Assembly (NCBI RefSeq): GCF_000753865.1
Contig: NZ_JQFW01000030.1
Coordinates: 28,852 to 92,851 of the forward strand
Direction: 5' to 3'
Source: Alteromonas sp. LOR
Lineage (GTDB): Bacteria; Pseudomonadota; Gammaproteobacteria; Enterobacterales; Alteromonadaceae
DNA: 64,000 nucleotides
The position numbers and the translations under genes are program-made. The notes below the pieces were generated by a model, which saw nothing but the letters and a program-made list of their open reading frames with translations, did no database searches and was not told the DNA's origin. This document shows positions 39,992-51,349 of the stretch, piece by piece (within the stretch, counting starts at the first letter, position 1; each line of letters starts with the position of its first letter).

Positions 39992-40810
39992 TTACAACTC
40001 CAAAAACGAGGTTAAAGGGCTGGTAGCATTACTGCGGTCTTTGGGCGCCCCTAAGCCCGCTTCAAAAGCCTTACGGCCAGTTTCAACCGCACACTTAAAA
40101 GCCGCTGCCATGGCAACAGGCTTATTTGCGGTGGCAATGGCAGTATTCACTAATACCGCATCTACTCCCATCTCCATGGCCGCCATTGCATCGCTTGGCT
40201 TGCCTATACCGGCATCAACAATAACGGGCACTTTTGCCTGCTCAACAATAATGCGAAGAAAGGGTTTTGTTTGTAGTCCTTGATTACTGCCAATAGGCGC
40301 ACCTAATGGCATAACCGCTGCGCAGCCAACCTCTTCTAGCCGCTTACACAGCACCGGGTCAGCGCCGCAATAAGGCAGCACGTGAAAGCCTTTTTTAACC
40401 AGAGTCTCTGTCGCCTTCAATGTTTCGATTGGGTCGGGGAGCAAATAGCGTTGGTCAGGGTGAATTTCCAGCTTTATCCACTGACTGCCTATTGCCTCAA
40501 AGGCAAGTTCAGCGGCAAAAACCGCTTCTTCGGCAGTTTTCGCCCCAGATGTATTTGGCAACAGGGTAACACCCAGCTTTCGAAGCAGAGCCAGTGTTTC
40601 ATCATCACTACTATTCCTTTCACAACTACTCCTTTCACAACTACTCCTTTCAATACTAGGCCCTTCACTAAACGTAACGCGCTTCATCGCGAGCGTGACC
40701 ATGTCGCTTCCGGCTGCAGAAACCGCATCATGCATGGTATTAGCGCTACTAAATTTGCCTGAGCCCGTGAGTAACCGAGAAGAAAACTCATGATTTGCGA
40801 GTGTAAACAT
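39992..40810 (-). CDS. thiG: Thiazole synthase ThiG with a repeat insertion
   Basis: The TIM-barrel enzyme that builds the thiazole ring from deoxyxylulose phosphate, dehydroglycine and ThiS thiocarboxylate. Family segments LLTGSGKF near 14-21, [20 protein letters not shown] near 77-96 and [13 protein letters not shown] near 195-207 are intact, including the Schiff-base Lys region. At 272 residues it is longer than E. coli ThiG (256). The extra residues ([16 protein letters not shown], about 52-67) are encoded by a 15-bp tandem repeat, in a loop before the ALLRKLG helix. It probably stays functional. Confidence 0.93.
   Translation of the reverse strand: MFTLANHEFSSRLLTGSGKFSSANTMHDAVSAAGSDMVTLAMKRVTFSEGPSIERSSCERSSCERNSSDDETLALLRKLGVTLLPNTSGAKTAEEAVFAAELAFEAIGSQWIKLEIHPDQRYLLPDPIETLKATETLVKKGFHVLPYCGADPVLCKRLEEVGCAAVMPLGAPIGSNQGLQTKPFLRIIVEQAKVPVIVDAGIGKPSDAMAAMEMGVDAVLVNTAIATANKPVAMAAAFKCAVETGRKAFEAGLGAPKDRSNATSPLTSFLEL
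40616..40660 (-). repeat. In-frame 15-bp minisatellite in thiG
   Basis: Two perfect copies of CCTTTCACAACTACT lie at 40616-40630 and 40631-40645, followed by a diverged third (CCTTTCAATACTAGG). A period of 15 bp adds five residues per unit and keeps the frame. Confidence 0.85.
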
Positions 40811-40812
40811 GC

Positions 40813-41097
40813 TTATCCTCCCGCCACTAAGGTAAATATATCAACGCTATCCCCATCGTTAAGATGGGTAAGAGACCACTGCGACTTACTTAAAATAGCG
40901 CGATTGTAGGCAACTGCAGTACCTTCAACGTTTGACGCATAACCATGCACTATTTCACCAACAGAAATGGGGCTTTCACAGGTTTGAGATTGGTTGTTTA
41001 AAACGATAGTGATTATTATCGTTTCAGCGCTGGCAGCGTTTTTGACAACGCCAGTGTGGACATTATTAGATTGATGACGAATTGAATTCATTGGCAT
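40813..41097 (-). CDS. thiS: Sulfur carrier protein ThiS
   Basis: A ubiquitin-fold protein that carries sulfur as a C-terminal thiocarboxylate; it ends in the required Gly-Gly (FTLVAGG). [16 protein letters not shown] and [16 protein letters not shown] match ThiS. At 94 residues it is longer than the usual 66, with an N-terminal polar extension of about 25 residues ([17 protein letters not shown]). The start overlaps the thiF stop by ten bases, supporting the long form, but a shorter start cannot be excluded. It precedes thiG by two bases. Confidence 0.9.
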   Translation of the reverse strand: MPMNSIRHQSNNVHTGVVKNAASAETIIITIVLNNQSQTCESPISVGEIVHGYASNVEGTAVAYNRAILSKSQWSLTHLNDGDSVDIFTLVAGG

Positions 41098-41948
41098 ACC
41101 TTACAATCTGGTGAGGGAGGTAAATGAAAAGACTGAATGGTGGCATTAACTGCGTTGCCTACGATATAGCGCCCCCATTGAATTTTTGCCAAGTGCCTTT
41201 TGGCCAAAAAAAGTAGGGCCTGCGTTGCTTGATGGCAGGCGGCAATTCCCACGACAGGGCCTAAAACGCCCTGGCTTTGGCAGTCTTGGGTTAAATTAAG
41301 CTGTGCTACTAGGCAGTTATAACAACCACAGGGGTTATCGACGTTGCGGCTAACCTTATTAATCGGGCTAGTATAATTAGCCAGGTTTGTATCATGAGTC
41401 TCGCTAGTACAACCAGAGCCGGGGGTTAACTGATGTGCCGAAGTAAGAAAGGAATGGCAGGGTAAGTTTATCGCCTGCCAAGAAAATCCGCTGGCTGCTG
41501 CAATAAAAAGCGGCTTTTTAGCTGCAACGCAGGCGGCGTTAATGTCTTTTCTTATAGTCACCGAGTCGGTGCAGTCGAGCACACAGGTCGCGTTATCAAT
41601 AAGCTGTTGAAGGTTACGCTTATCGGCAAACACGCTTTTTGCTTTTATGTTGATGTTGGGATCGACTTTATGAAGTTCGCGACTTAGCGCCTTGGTTTTT
41701 AAATCCCCTAAGTGGGTTTCATTGTAACTAACCTGACGCTGTAAGTTGCTTACGTCCACAACGTCGCCATCAATTAACGTAATATTACCAAGGCCAGCAC
41801 CCACTAAAAATCGAGAAGCCAGCGTACCTAAGCCGCCAAGGCCTATTACTACCGCATGGGCACGATGAAGGTTTGTTTGGCCCTCTTCATCAATTTCTTC
41901 TAGCAGTAGCTGTCGGCTGTAGCGTCGAATATCTTGTTTAGTTAACAA
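41088..41948 (-). CDS. thiF: Sulfur carrier adenylyltransferase ThiF
   Basis: An E1-like enzyme that adenylates the ThiS C-terminus. The nucleotide motif is GLGGLGTLASRF, the E1 segment LIDGDVVDVSNLQRQ, and four zinc cysteines are in CGCYNCL and CKVC at the end. I choose the TTG at 41948, since AGGAGG at 41955-41960 is ideally spaced and the protein then begins LTKQDIRRYSRQLL, as ThiF does. An ATG at 41984 is the alternative and would overlap thiDE by 47 bases; with the TTG the overlap is 11. Confidence 0.9.
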   Translation of the reverse strand: MLTKQDIRRYSRQLLLEEIDEEGQTNLHRAHAVVIGLGGLGTLASRFLVGAGLGNITLIDGDVVDVSNLQRQVSYNETHLGDLKTKALSRELHKVDPNINIKAKSVFADKRNLQQLIDNATCVLDCTDSVTIRKDINAACVAAKKPLFIAAASGFSWQAINLPCHSFLTSAHQLTPGSGCTSETHDTNLANYTSPINKVSRNVDNPCGCYNCLVAQLNLTQDCQSQGVLGPVVGIAACHQATQALLFLAKRHLAKIQWGRYIVGNAVNATIQSFHLPPSPDCKVCQ

Positions 41949-43668
41949 AGCCAGCCTCCTTTTGAAGGGTGTGATACGCGGCATGAGGGCAGGGTGCTTC
42001 GGTTATTGCCCTAACTACGGCAACATGGGTAACGCCCGTGTCGGCGATTGCTTTGCATCGGGCGCTATTAATGCCGCCAATGGCTACAGTGGGAATATTG
42101 CCGCACAAGTCCACATACTGTTTAAGGCGTTTAATGCCTTGTGGCATTGAGGGCATGTCTTTGGTTGTGGTGGCAAAAATATGGCCTAGCGCAATATACG
42201 AAGGCGCTAGTTTTTTCACTCGCTGAATTTCAGCATAACCATGGGTAGATACACCTAAGCGCAGGCCTGCTTTTTTGATTGCTTCGATATCTGCGGTAAA
42301 AAGATCTTCTTGCCCAAGATGAACACCATAAGCACCATGCTCAATAGCGAGCTGCCAATGGTCGTTGATAAAAAGCTGACATGATGTGCCTTTTGTCAGC
42401 GCCACAGCTCGTTGTATCTGCTCACAAGTACGCTCATGATTGCAGGCCCCTTCTTTTATACGCAGCTGAATAATAGTGACCCCTGTTGGCAGAAGTGCTT
42501 CTATCCAATCAGCACTATCAACTACGGGGTAAATATCATGGTTGCAGTTTAGTAGTGGTAAGAACGGTTCTGTATGGCTCTTGTGCGGATTAACTGTGGC
42601 TTCATCTTCGCTATCGATTTTATAAGCGGTTGCATCAGCACTTACATGCGTACTTGAATAAGCACTCGCATGCGCACTTGAATAAGCACTTGTAAAAGCA
42701 TTTGAACTAAGGCCAGTACGAGCGCTAAAGCTAGAGCCGTGCAAAGTGTCACCTTTAATAAAGTTTACCGTGGGAAAGACACTTGGTTGCTCGGGAAACC
42801 CTGCTAATTTAGGCATATAAGGCGCATTAAGCGCGTGTTGCTGGCTGGGCGTGAGTGAATTTTGAGCGCTTGGTATTGAAGGCGCTGAAATGTCCCGAAC
42901 ATTTTTTACGTAGGCATTGGCCAGCGTGAGCGCATCATTAATGCAATAGGCCTTTGCGACACATGCTGCAATAGCACTGGCCTGCATGCAGCCCGTTCCT
43001 CGCAGTTCGCTGTGCTTTGCTCTTGGTTGAGAGAAAGCTACCGCTTCGTTTTGAGTGAAAAAAACATCGGTAGCATCGTGCTGCCAATGGGCATGGCCCC
43101 CTTTCACTAAAACGCTTTTCGCGCCGAGGTGCATTAACGTACGTGCGGCGTTTAGAACATCCTTCTCACCGTTAACTCCTTGAACAACAGCACCGCCTCC
43201 AGCAACTGCTGTAAGGCTTGTTAATTCACTTATGTTGGGTGTTACTAAATCGACAGAACAAAGCAGTTGCTTGATGGCCTTTTCGCTAAGTTCACCTAAT
43301 TTACCTTTTGATGAGCTAAACAATACTGGGTCCCACACAATAAAAGGGCGCGGGGTATCAAGGGTTTCAATCAGCGCGTGGAGTAAATGGGCTTGTTCAT
43401 CGTTTGCAATAGCGCCAATTTTAATACACTCAGGCGGCCCGTCGTTTGCTATTAGTTGCCACTGTTCGTTAATCAACGACAGCGGCATAGCGGTGCTGCT
43501 TAACATTGTGTAATGAGATTGCGCCGACACCAGTGTCACAATGGCGCAGCCATGCACGCCTAAGTCGGCAAGTGTAGCAAGGTCGCGGGTAACACCCGCG
43601 CCGCCACTAGAGTCTGTGCCGCCCACGCACCATACTATTGGCGAGCAGGCTGTTTCTAGTTCACTCAT
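41938..43668 (-). CDS. thiDE: Fused HMP(-P) kinase and thiamine phosphate synthase ThiDE
   Basis: A 576-residue fusion. Residues 10-265 are ThiD (VGGTDSSGGAGVTRDLATL, LVTPNISELTSL, KGGHAHWQHDATDVFF and RGTGCMQASAIAA), which phosphorylates hydroxymethylpyrimidine. Residues about 380-570 are ThiE (TIIQLRIKE, LFINDHWQLAIEHGAYGVHLGQ, YIALGHIFATTTK), which joins the two rings. The roughly 100-residue linker is low in complexity and contains an 8-residue repeat rich in Ser, Ala, His and Tyr, encoded by a 24-bp minisatellite. It follows thiC by three bases. Confidence 0.93.
   Translation of the reverse strand: MSELETACSPIVWCVGGTDSSGGAGVTRDLATLADLGVHGCAIVTLVSAQSHYTMLSSTAMPLSLINEQWQLIANDGPPECIKIGAIANDEQAHLLHALIETLDTPRPFIVWDPVLFSSSKGKLGELSEKAIKQLLCSVDLVTPNISELTSLTAVAGGGAVVQGVNGEKDVLNAARTLMHLGAKSVLVKGGHAHWQHDATDVFFTQNEAVAFSQPRAKHSELRGTGCMQASAIAACVAKAYCINDALTLANAYVKNVRDISAPSIPSAQNSLTPSQQHALNAPYMPKLAGFPEQPSVFPTVNFIKGDTLHGSSFSARTGLSSNAFTSAYSSAHASAYSSTHVSADATAYKIDSEDEATVNPHKSHTEPFLPLLNCNHDIYPVVDSADWIEALLPTGVTIIQLRIKEGACNHERTCEQIQRAVALTKGTSCQLFINDHWQLAIEHGAYGVHLGQEDLFTADIEAIKKAGLRLGVSTHGYAEIQRVKKLAPSYIALGHIFATTTKDMPSMPQGIKRLKQYVDLCGNIPTVAIGGINSARCKAIADTGVTHVAVVRAITEAPCPHAAYHTLQKEAGFVN
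42638..42709 (-). repeat. In-frame 24-bp minisatellite in the thiDE linker
   Basis: Three units start at 42638, 42662 and 42686. Units one and two differ at three positions; the third is diverged. Each adds eight residues to the linker between the kinase and synthase domains. Confidence 0.82.
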
Positions 43669-43671
43669 GGG

Positions 43672-45693
<2,022 letters not shown>

Positions 45694-45888
45694 TCAGGAG
45701 TGAAAAGGAAAATGAAGGCGAGGAAAGTACAATTAATTAGCACTCAATGTCATCGCCTTGGGCGACAGCCTTTGAGAGCCATAATTTTGCGTACCGAGTG
45801 TGTTTACGCACCGAATTTACATAATATGTTTATTTTAAAAACAGTGATTTTATGCAAAATGGTTGTATACAAAGCCAACATTTTCTCT

Positions 45889-45980
45889 TGTTCCCTTCGC
45901 AGGTATTAGCCTGATCAGGTTCTACGGATCCCGCTTTCGCAGTCTCAGCTTACTGGATTTCCAGTGAAGCACTCCGACAA
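45889..45980 (-). promoter_or_regulatory. TPP (thi-box) riboswitch
   Basis: On the minus strand the thi-box elements occur in order: GGAGTGCTTC, the CTGAGACTGCG element, then GAACCTGATCAGGCTAATACC and GCGAAGGGAACAAG. These are the pyrimidine- and pyrophosphate-binding parts of the TPP aptamer. It lies about 240 bases before the thiC start, with promoter elements just upstream. I saw no clear terminator between it and thiC, so control may be at translation or through a weaker structure. Confidence 0.95.
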
Positions 45981-45994
45981 GTAACTGAGCTATT

Positions 45995-46024
45995 ACTATA
46001 TGATCACATCAAAGGCGATTACAA
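45995..46024 (-). promoter_or_regulatory. Putative thiC operon promoter
   Basis: Minus strand TTGTAA (46024-46019) and TATAGT (46000-45995) are 18 bases apart, and transcription would start a few bases before the TPP riboswitch. The position fits; the boxes are imperfect. Confidence 0.55.
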
Positions 46025-46260
46025 GCGTAGTGTTAATGCGGTAGGTGTCAGAATGAGGTTAACTTTTGAAATTTACAGGCAAAAGTGAAGTGCCGAGGTT
46101 TCATCGAGGTGGAATTAAATAGCTGTTACGTAGAGGTTTTTTATTTTGGATGAGGCTATTTGTCAGCGTGATTAAATTTCTTTTAAATAAAGCTGGTTAT
46201 AATTAAGTCATATTCAATAAAGCCATCTGTACTAAAAATAACAGTGCTCATTAGCGCGAC

Positions 46261-47460
46261 TTAACGCTTATTAAGAATGAGCACATCTTCTTTTGGCAGT
46301 ATCGAAAAATCAAACTCGCCGAGAATATTCATCCCCAAAAGTCCATCTGCATCAGGCAGTGCTTCTTCAGGCAATACAATGGCAGAAACATCGTTAAACG
46401 TGTACCCAGCAAACCTAAATTCTGGAATTCGCACAAGGGGGGCTTCAACACTTCCAGAAGCCGTTTGAACATTGAAGATACCAATAAAGTTTAAGTTTCT
46501 CATCTTGCCTAAACGGGCATATAAATTAGATGAAATTGCCGTTGTACTTGCACCGGTATCGAGGATCATAAATGCCTGCTGGTTAAGCGCCACAGCGTTA
46601 ACATGATACGAATTTCCAATGCGTTCTAGCTTCACGCGAACGTTGTTGCCTTCCTCTAAAAACGAGTCTTGAAGCTGGGGTTCGCCGGTGGTATCAGAGT
46701 CTGGTTCAGTAGCTGCTATCTGCTGATCAGACGCTATATCTCGAATAGCCTGCGCGTCGGGGTCGTTAAAGGGAAGGGCTGCTAATACATCTTCCATTAG
46801 GGTAACTTTTAACTGATGGGCGTACGCGGTTGCTAAGTTAACGGTGAACGTTTTGTTATCTGGCACGCGCTGAAAAAGTGGTTCGTTAAGCTTTGCTACT
46901 AGCTCCCACTGATGACTGCGACTAAATTGCTGCTGTGCTTGCTGATACAAGGTTTGAATCTTTTCGTTTATTTCAATTAACGCTGTATTTGATAGGGGCA
47001 AATCTGCCAAATCATAATAGTTGAGTAGTGCAGTAGGTAACGGCTTGGTTTGTCTTATAAGCTCGGCCTCTAACAGCAATAAGGGCTCACTTAACGGCGA
47101 TATTTTTAGCTGTCTGTTGAGGGACGCAGCCAGTGCGGCCATATCACCACTGTGTAGTAACGCATTGAGCTCTGATAGTGAGCGCATTCCTTTTATCGAT
47201 GCGCTATCTCTGTTTCTAGCATCTATGTTTCTGCCATCGTACATACTATTGTTACCACTGCGTTTATACACCCCTTCAGAGCGAGACCCGTTAGGCGAGC
47301 TAGCATCATCGTTTTGTGCTGCAAGGTTTTGAGTTAACGCATTCTTATTTAGGTGGGGATTCGACTGCGGAGAATTTGAAAAGCGCTGCCAAAGATAAAC
47401 ATTAAGCAGTAGCGAAGCGGTGAGCACAAGCAACAGTGTTATCAGCAGCATGCGGTTCAT
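46261..47460 (-). CDS. Membrane-anchored retropepsin-like aspartic protease
   Basis: A 399-residue protein with an N-terminal membrane anchor (residues 4-23), a Ser/Asn-rich linker, a helical middle (about 90-250) that looks like a TPR-type repeat region, and a C-terminal clan AA protease domain. The catalytic motif is DTGAS at 301-305 and the later hydrophobic-hydrophobic-Gly motif is GLLGMNIL at 373-380. The catalytic part should face the periplasm. Related bacterial proteins act in envelope proteolysis, but the substrate is unknown. It is monocistronic and convergent with nothing nearby. Confidence 0.82.
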   Translation of the reverse strand: MNRMLLITLLLVLTASLLLNVYLWQRFSNSPQSNPHLNKNALTQNLAAQNDDASSPNGSRSEGVYKRSGNNSMYDGRNIDARNRDSASIKGMRSLSELNALLHSGDMAALAASLNRQLKISPLSEPLLLLEAELIRQTKPLPTALLNYYDLADLPLSNTALIEINEKIQTLYQQAQQQFSRSHQWELVAKLNEPLFQRVPDNKTFTVNLATAYAHQLKVTLMEDVLAALPFNDPDAQAIRDIASDQQIAATEPDSDTTGEPQLQDSFLEEGNNVRVKLERIGNSYHVNAVALNQQAFMILDTGASTTAISSNLYARLGKMRNLNFIGIFNVQTASGSVEAPLVRIPEFRFAGYTFNDVSAIVLPEEALPDADGLLGMNILGEFDFSILPKEDVLILNKR

Positions 47461-47552
47461 TTAACTCAGCCTATAGAAAATGGTGCGATGGAGGTAAATA
47501 TCATTTTGTTTCATATTTAATAGTTCGCAAGTCGCGTGTCTGGGGTAATGAA

Positions 47553-48020
47553 TTAGGGTTTTGCAATGTCGCCGGTTGATATACAAGCAGTGTGATACGC
47601 ATCAATAAATTGAGCGGGCATTCGCTTAGGCACTCCAGCATCAAGGCTAACGCAAACAAACGTGGTTAGCGCATCAAATACCGTTTTGTTACGTACAGGG
47701 CAAATAAATTGAAACTGACGAGTAAGAGTAAGGCGCTTATCGCATTGCACTATCCAGGTTGCGCATTCCAAGGTATCACCTAAGTGCGCAGGAAGGTGAT
47801 AGTTGAGTTCATGTCGCTTAATCACCATGCCCCTATTAAGCGATTGATAATCGGCAAATTGCAGGCCAAGGGCATTAGAATGCGCCCACGCGAGCTTTTC
47901 TAACTGCGACAGGTAGGCCACGTTATTCACATGTTTGTAGTGGTCAATGTGAGTTTCATCAATATGCCAATGTTGAATAAATGGAGCATCATACACCCAG
48001 TTTAACGTATGCTCTGTCAC
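47553..48020 (-). CDS. Acyl-CoA thioesterase, hotdog fold (4HBT/FadM type)
   Basis: A 155-residue hotdog-fold protein. The segment HIDETHIDHYKHVNNVAYLSQLE near residues 19-41 is the typical N-terminal loop and helix with the catalytic Asp-His-Asn region of this group. The following strands KRHELNYHLPAHLGDTLEC and TLTRQFQF fit. Substrate length cannot be told. It precedes, on the same strand and 42 bp away, nothing of related function; the upstream gene is of FFLEELY type. Confidence 0.83.
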   Translation of the reverse strand: MTEHTLNWVYDAPFIQHWHIDETHIDHYKHVNNVAYLSQLEKLAWAHSNALGLQFADYQSLNRGMVIKRHELNYHLPAHLGDTLECATWIVQCDKRLTLTRQFQFICPVRNKTVFDALTTFVCVSLDAGVPKRMPAQFIDAYHTACISTGDIAKP

Positions 48021-48062
48021 GCTATTTTCCTTTCATGTTCATAGGCTTGCTACCTATTCGGT

Positions 48063-48830
48063 TTAAACCACTGGCAGCGGGTTATCTTCTGGCAGTGTGG
48101 TGTTTTCACTCAGTAATATTTCCATAAGCCTAGTCTCGCGTTCTAACACCGGCTGTATAAAGCTTTGAACATCACCTATTGCTTTAAATGCGTTGAACCC
48201 TCGGTCTAAAAATTCGTGTAGCGCCAGTAGCCCAGCCATTTTGGCTGGCCGCCGAGACATGGAAATTAGCATACCAATCCCTCGAACCTTGATGACATCG
48301 GCTAGTTGATCGCCAAGGTGTGAAATTATGGTGATTTGGCTTTCTCGATCATCTTTTCGACCTACGCTTCTGTAGGCTTGCGCGTAAGAATCGCGATTAA
48401 TCGGTTGTGTCGCAAAATGTTTATTTAAATATTGCGCCATTTCCATGTCTAAATCGAAAGACAGCGCATTTAACGACAGTGCGTCGTTCATGGCGTTCAT
48501 CGCTTTTTCAGGAAGCACTTTAGCAAGTTTAGGGATCACTCTTACCAAATCGGCGTCTCGTTGACTAAAATCTTTGGGGCCGTAAAGCTCTTCTACAAAA
48601 AAAGCCATCGCTTTTTGATAGCGCTGCTGTTTCGCAAGATCATCATGAGACACTAAAAGCCGCTGGCATTGCCAGTCTTGAAGTTGATGGATAAGCGCCA
48701 TTAGGTTGAGTTTGTTTGCCAAGTCTCGCTGAGCATTTACTCGATGAATATGTTTAATGATCTCTTGCGCCAAAATTCTCACTCCATCGTCATAGAGGGC
48801 GGTTAGTGTTGTAAACGTAGATTGACTCAT
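48063..48830 (-). CDS. FFLEELY-motif protein, function unknown
   Basis: A 255-residue, mostly helical soluble protein. AMAFFVEELYGPKDFSQRD near residues 74-92 is the signature of the FFLEELY-motif family, known only as a conserved protein of gammaproteobacteria. No enzyme motif is visible. It ends 42 bp before the thioesterase gene on the same strand and is divergent from epmC. Confidence 0.8.
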   Translation of the reverse strand: MSQSTFTTLTALYDDGVRILAQEIIKHIHRVNAQRDLANKLNLMALIHQLQDWQCQRLLVSHDDLAKQQRYQKAMAFFVEELYGPKDFSQRDADLVRVIPKLAKVLPEKAMNAMNDALSLNALSFDLDMEMAQYLNKHFATQPINRDSYAQAYRSVGRKDDRESQITIISHLGDQLADVIKVRGIGMLISMSRRPAKMAGLLALHEFLDRGFNAFKAIGDVQSFIQPVLERETRLMEILLSENTTLPEDNPLPVV

Positions 48831-48982
48831 GCGCGTCTAGCTTTCAAGTGAGAAGTCATTTCTTTACTGGTATAATCTCGCAAAATCAATCGCGTACTCA
48901 AAGTACGCGCTCTCTACAGTCAAGAGTTCATCAAAGCTTTGAGATATTTCCTCTAAGCCACAAGAAGTAAGCGTGAGTTGAA

Positions 48983-49561
48983 ATGAATACCTCTGTCCAC
49001 CACAACGAATTAAGCGAAATTGACACCGATGTGCCAACGCTTATCGCGTTGTTCAATAACACCTTTGCCGACTTCAACACGCGATTAGTGCTTGGGAGTG
49101 ATGAACCCATTTACCTGCCCGCGAGTAAGTATTGCAGCTATCACCAAATTGTTTTTGCAAACGGCTTTTTTTCTAGCGCACTGCACGAAGTGGCGCACTG
49201 GTGCATTGCGGGTGAAAAACGCAGGCTGTTAGAAGATTACGGGTATTGGTACTGTCCAGATGGCAGAGATACACAGCAGCAGCTCGACTTTGAAAAGGTA
49301 GAAATAAAGCCCCAGGCTATTGAGTGGGCTTTTACTGAGGCCGCGGGAAGGCAGTTTCAGGTAAGCACCGATAACCTTAATGGAGCAGAACCTGACCGAG
49401 AGGGGTTTACCGCAAACGTTGCAGCGCAGTTAGCGCACTATAAGCAAGTTGGTTTTCCCCATCGAGCCCAGCGCTTTATTTCGGCGCTCGCCACCACGTT
49501 TTCCGTTGACAAAAACAACGACACTTCATCAACTAAATGCATTGGAGATGACGCCGCATGA
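48983..49561 (+). CDS. epmC: Elongation factor P hydroxylase EpmC
   Basis: A 192-residue enzyme that hydroxylates the lysylated EF-P residue. The metal-binding HEVAHWC motif is near residue 67-73, and the segments YLPASKYCSYHQIVFANGF, EDYGYWYCPDGRD and EVKIEP-like (KVEIKPQAIEW) match YfcM/EpmC. It overlaps the next gene by four bases (ATGA). E. coli has yfcL and yfcM adjacent; here an ATP-NAD kinase-like gene lies between them. Confidence 0.93.
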   Translation: MNTSVHHNELSEIDTDVPTLIALFNNTFADFNTRLVLGSDEPIYLPASKYCSYHQIVFANGFFSSALHEVAHWCIAGEKRRLLEDYGYWYCPDGRDTQQQLDFEKVEIKPQAIEWAFTEAAGRQFQVSTDNLNGAEPDREGFTANVAAQLAHYKQVGFPHRAQRFISALATTFSVDKNNDTSSTKCIGDDAA

Positions 49562-50688
49562 GTACCCCAAGTTTTCGGCTAGGAATTATAGTAAACCCCT
49601 TTGCGGGTATAGGCGGCGCGCTTGCATTAAAGGGAAGTGATGGTGCTCAAATAAGAGAAAAGGCCCTCGCCATGGGAGCCGAGAAAAAAGCCAACGAAAA
49701 AATGGCTAAAGCGCTGAGTATTTTAGACGCGCTTTCAGGGCAATTTACGGTCCTTACCGCATCGGGCGAAATGGGTGAAAGCGTTTGTGCCTCTTTGGGA
49801 ATTCCTTGCGAGGTTATTTATCACGCCCCTGAAGCTCAGACTGAGGGTGAAGATTCAGAAAATGCAGCCCATGCAATGGTAGAAGCCGGTGTCGATTTGT
49901 TGTTATTCGCCGGTGGTGATGGAACCGCTCGCAATATTTGTCGCGTTGTAGGCGAGGCTATTCCGGTGCTCGGCGTTCCCGCTGGATGTAAAATTCACTC
50001 TGGTGTTTATTGTGTTTCTCCAGCAGCTGCAGGGCAGGTAGTTAGTCAAATGATTGCTGGAGAGTTAGTCAGTGTCATGGACGCAGAGGTGCGCGACATA
50101 GATGAAGATGCCTTTAGAGGCGGTAAAGTAATTGCCAAGCATTACGGTGAAATGCGAGTTCCCGCCGAACTGACTTACGTTCAAGCAGTAAAAATGGGAG
50201 GCAAGGAAGACGAGGCTTTGGTGCTTGATGATATCTCTGCCTACGTGTCGGAAATTATGGAAGACGAACCAGACACCTTATTTGTGATGGGCTCTGGCTC
50301 AACCGTAGGCTCGGTTATGGAGTATCTGGGGTTAGACAACACGTTGCTTGGTGTCGATGTCATCAAAAACGGGGAGCTTGTTGCCAATGATGTGACGGCA
50401 TTAGAACTGGTGGAGTTAACCCGTAACAAGCCTAGCAAGGTGGTACTTACCGTTATTGGCGGTCAGGGACATATTCTAGGGCGAGGCAATCAGCAGTTAA
50501 GCCCTGCTTTTATTCGCCAGTTGGGCAAAGAAAATATGATAGTTGTGGCAACCAAACAAAAGGTTCAAGCGCTAGAGGGCAAGCCCCTTCGGTTAGACTC
50601 TGGCGACCCACAATTAGATGAGGATCTTGCTGGAGCATTCACTATTATCACCGGCTATAAAGACAAAGTGTTGTACAACGCCCTGTAA
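49558..50688 (+). CDS. ATP-NAD kinase family protein
   Basis: A 376-residue protein with the NAD-kinase-type fold. LGIIVNPFAGIGGALALKGSDG near residues 8-29 and the nucleotide motif FAGGDGTARNI near 120-130 are characteristic of the COG3199 group, larger than NadK. It is translationally coupled to epmC. The substrate has not been settled for this group as far as I know. Confidence 0.88.
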   Translation: MSTPSFRLGIIVNPFAGIGGALALKGSDGAQIREKALAMGAEKKANEKMAKALSILDALSGQFTVLTASGEMGESVCASLGIPCEVIYHAPEAQTEGEDSENAAHAMVEAGVDLLLFAGGDGTARNICRVVGEAIPVLGVPAGCKIHSGVYCVSPAAAGQVVSQMIAGELVSVMDAEVRDIDEDAFRGGKVIAKHYGEMRVPAELTYVQAVKMGGKEDEALVLDDISAYVSEIMEDEPDTLFVMGSGSTVGSVMEYLGLDNTLLGVDVIKNGELVANDVTALELVELTRNKPSKVVLTVIGGQGHILGRGNQQLSPAFIRQLGKENMIVVATKQKVQALEGKPLRLDSGDPQLDEDLAGAFTIITGYKDKVLYNAL

Positions 50689-50732
50689 AACGATTTGTAA
50701 AAACGAATTAAGCAATAACAAAGGAGAAGAGA

Positions 50733-51029
50733 GTGTTACCACCTGCTGCTGCACCACACGACGTGGTAGAAAAAATCGCAAAAATTGAAGCTGCACTAGA
50801 TGATGTTGTCAATCATGGAGATGATGATGAGCTGTTTATCGCAAGTTATCTGCAGGGGCATTTTGCAGTAGAGTCTCGCCAATTAGAAATGAAAGAAAAC
50901 GCAACCATGAACCAGCTTGATGAAAACATGACGACAAGCTTAGAGCGTGCGTTTGCAAATAACGAGCTTGAACAAGACGATGCAAAACGAGTAAATGCAT
51001 TATGGTCTCGCTTATTTAATGCTGTGTAA
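50733..51029 (+). CDS. yfcL: YfcL-family protein
   Basis: A 98-residue, acidic helical protein matching YfcL (EKIAKIEAALDDVVNHGDDDELFIASYLQGHF near residues 13-44, split here only for description). The start is GTG at 50733, with AGGAG seven to eleven bases before. It is the third gene of the epmC cluster. Its function is unknown. Confidence 0.85.
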   Translation: MLPPAAAPHDVVEKIAKIEAALDDVVNHGDDDELFIASYLQGHFAVESRQLEMKENATMNQLDENMTTSLERAFANNELEQDDAKRVNALWSRLFNAV

Positions 51030-51349
51030 ATTACATCATTCATGAACCACGGTAAAACGTGGTTTCGCGTTGCAAATGCATCCCTAAAGCAATGCAAATA
51101 CATCTCAAAGATACCTTAATACCAGCGAGTATAAAGAGCTTACAGTAGACTGGCAGCGAACTAGCAAATAAGAACCTGTTAATCCTACCTCTTAAAAAAC
51201 GATTATTTTTTCAACATGTTAGGTTATTAATCCAGCAACAATTGCCGCATTTATTCATCTTGTGTTCAGATAACATCTATTATATTGTTCTCTCGTTTTT
51301 TAGAAGCATCGAATAGATAACGGTGCTAGCAATATAAAAAGGATTTATT
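51030..51349. other. Intergenic region before the beta-barrel gene (320 bp)
   Basis: A hairpin AACCACG-GTAAAA-CGTGGTT at 51044-51064 follows yfcL but lacks a T-run, so it is at most a weak terminator. An AAAAGGA ribosome binding site precedes the next gene. Nothing else was recognised. Confidence 0.6.
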
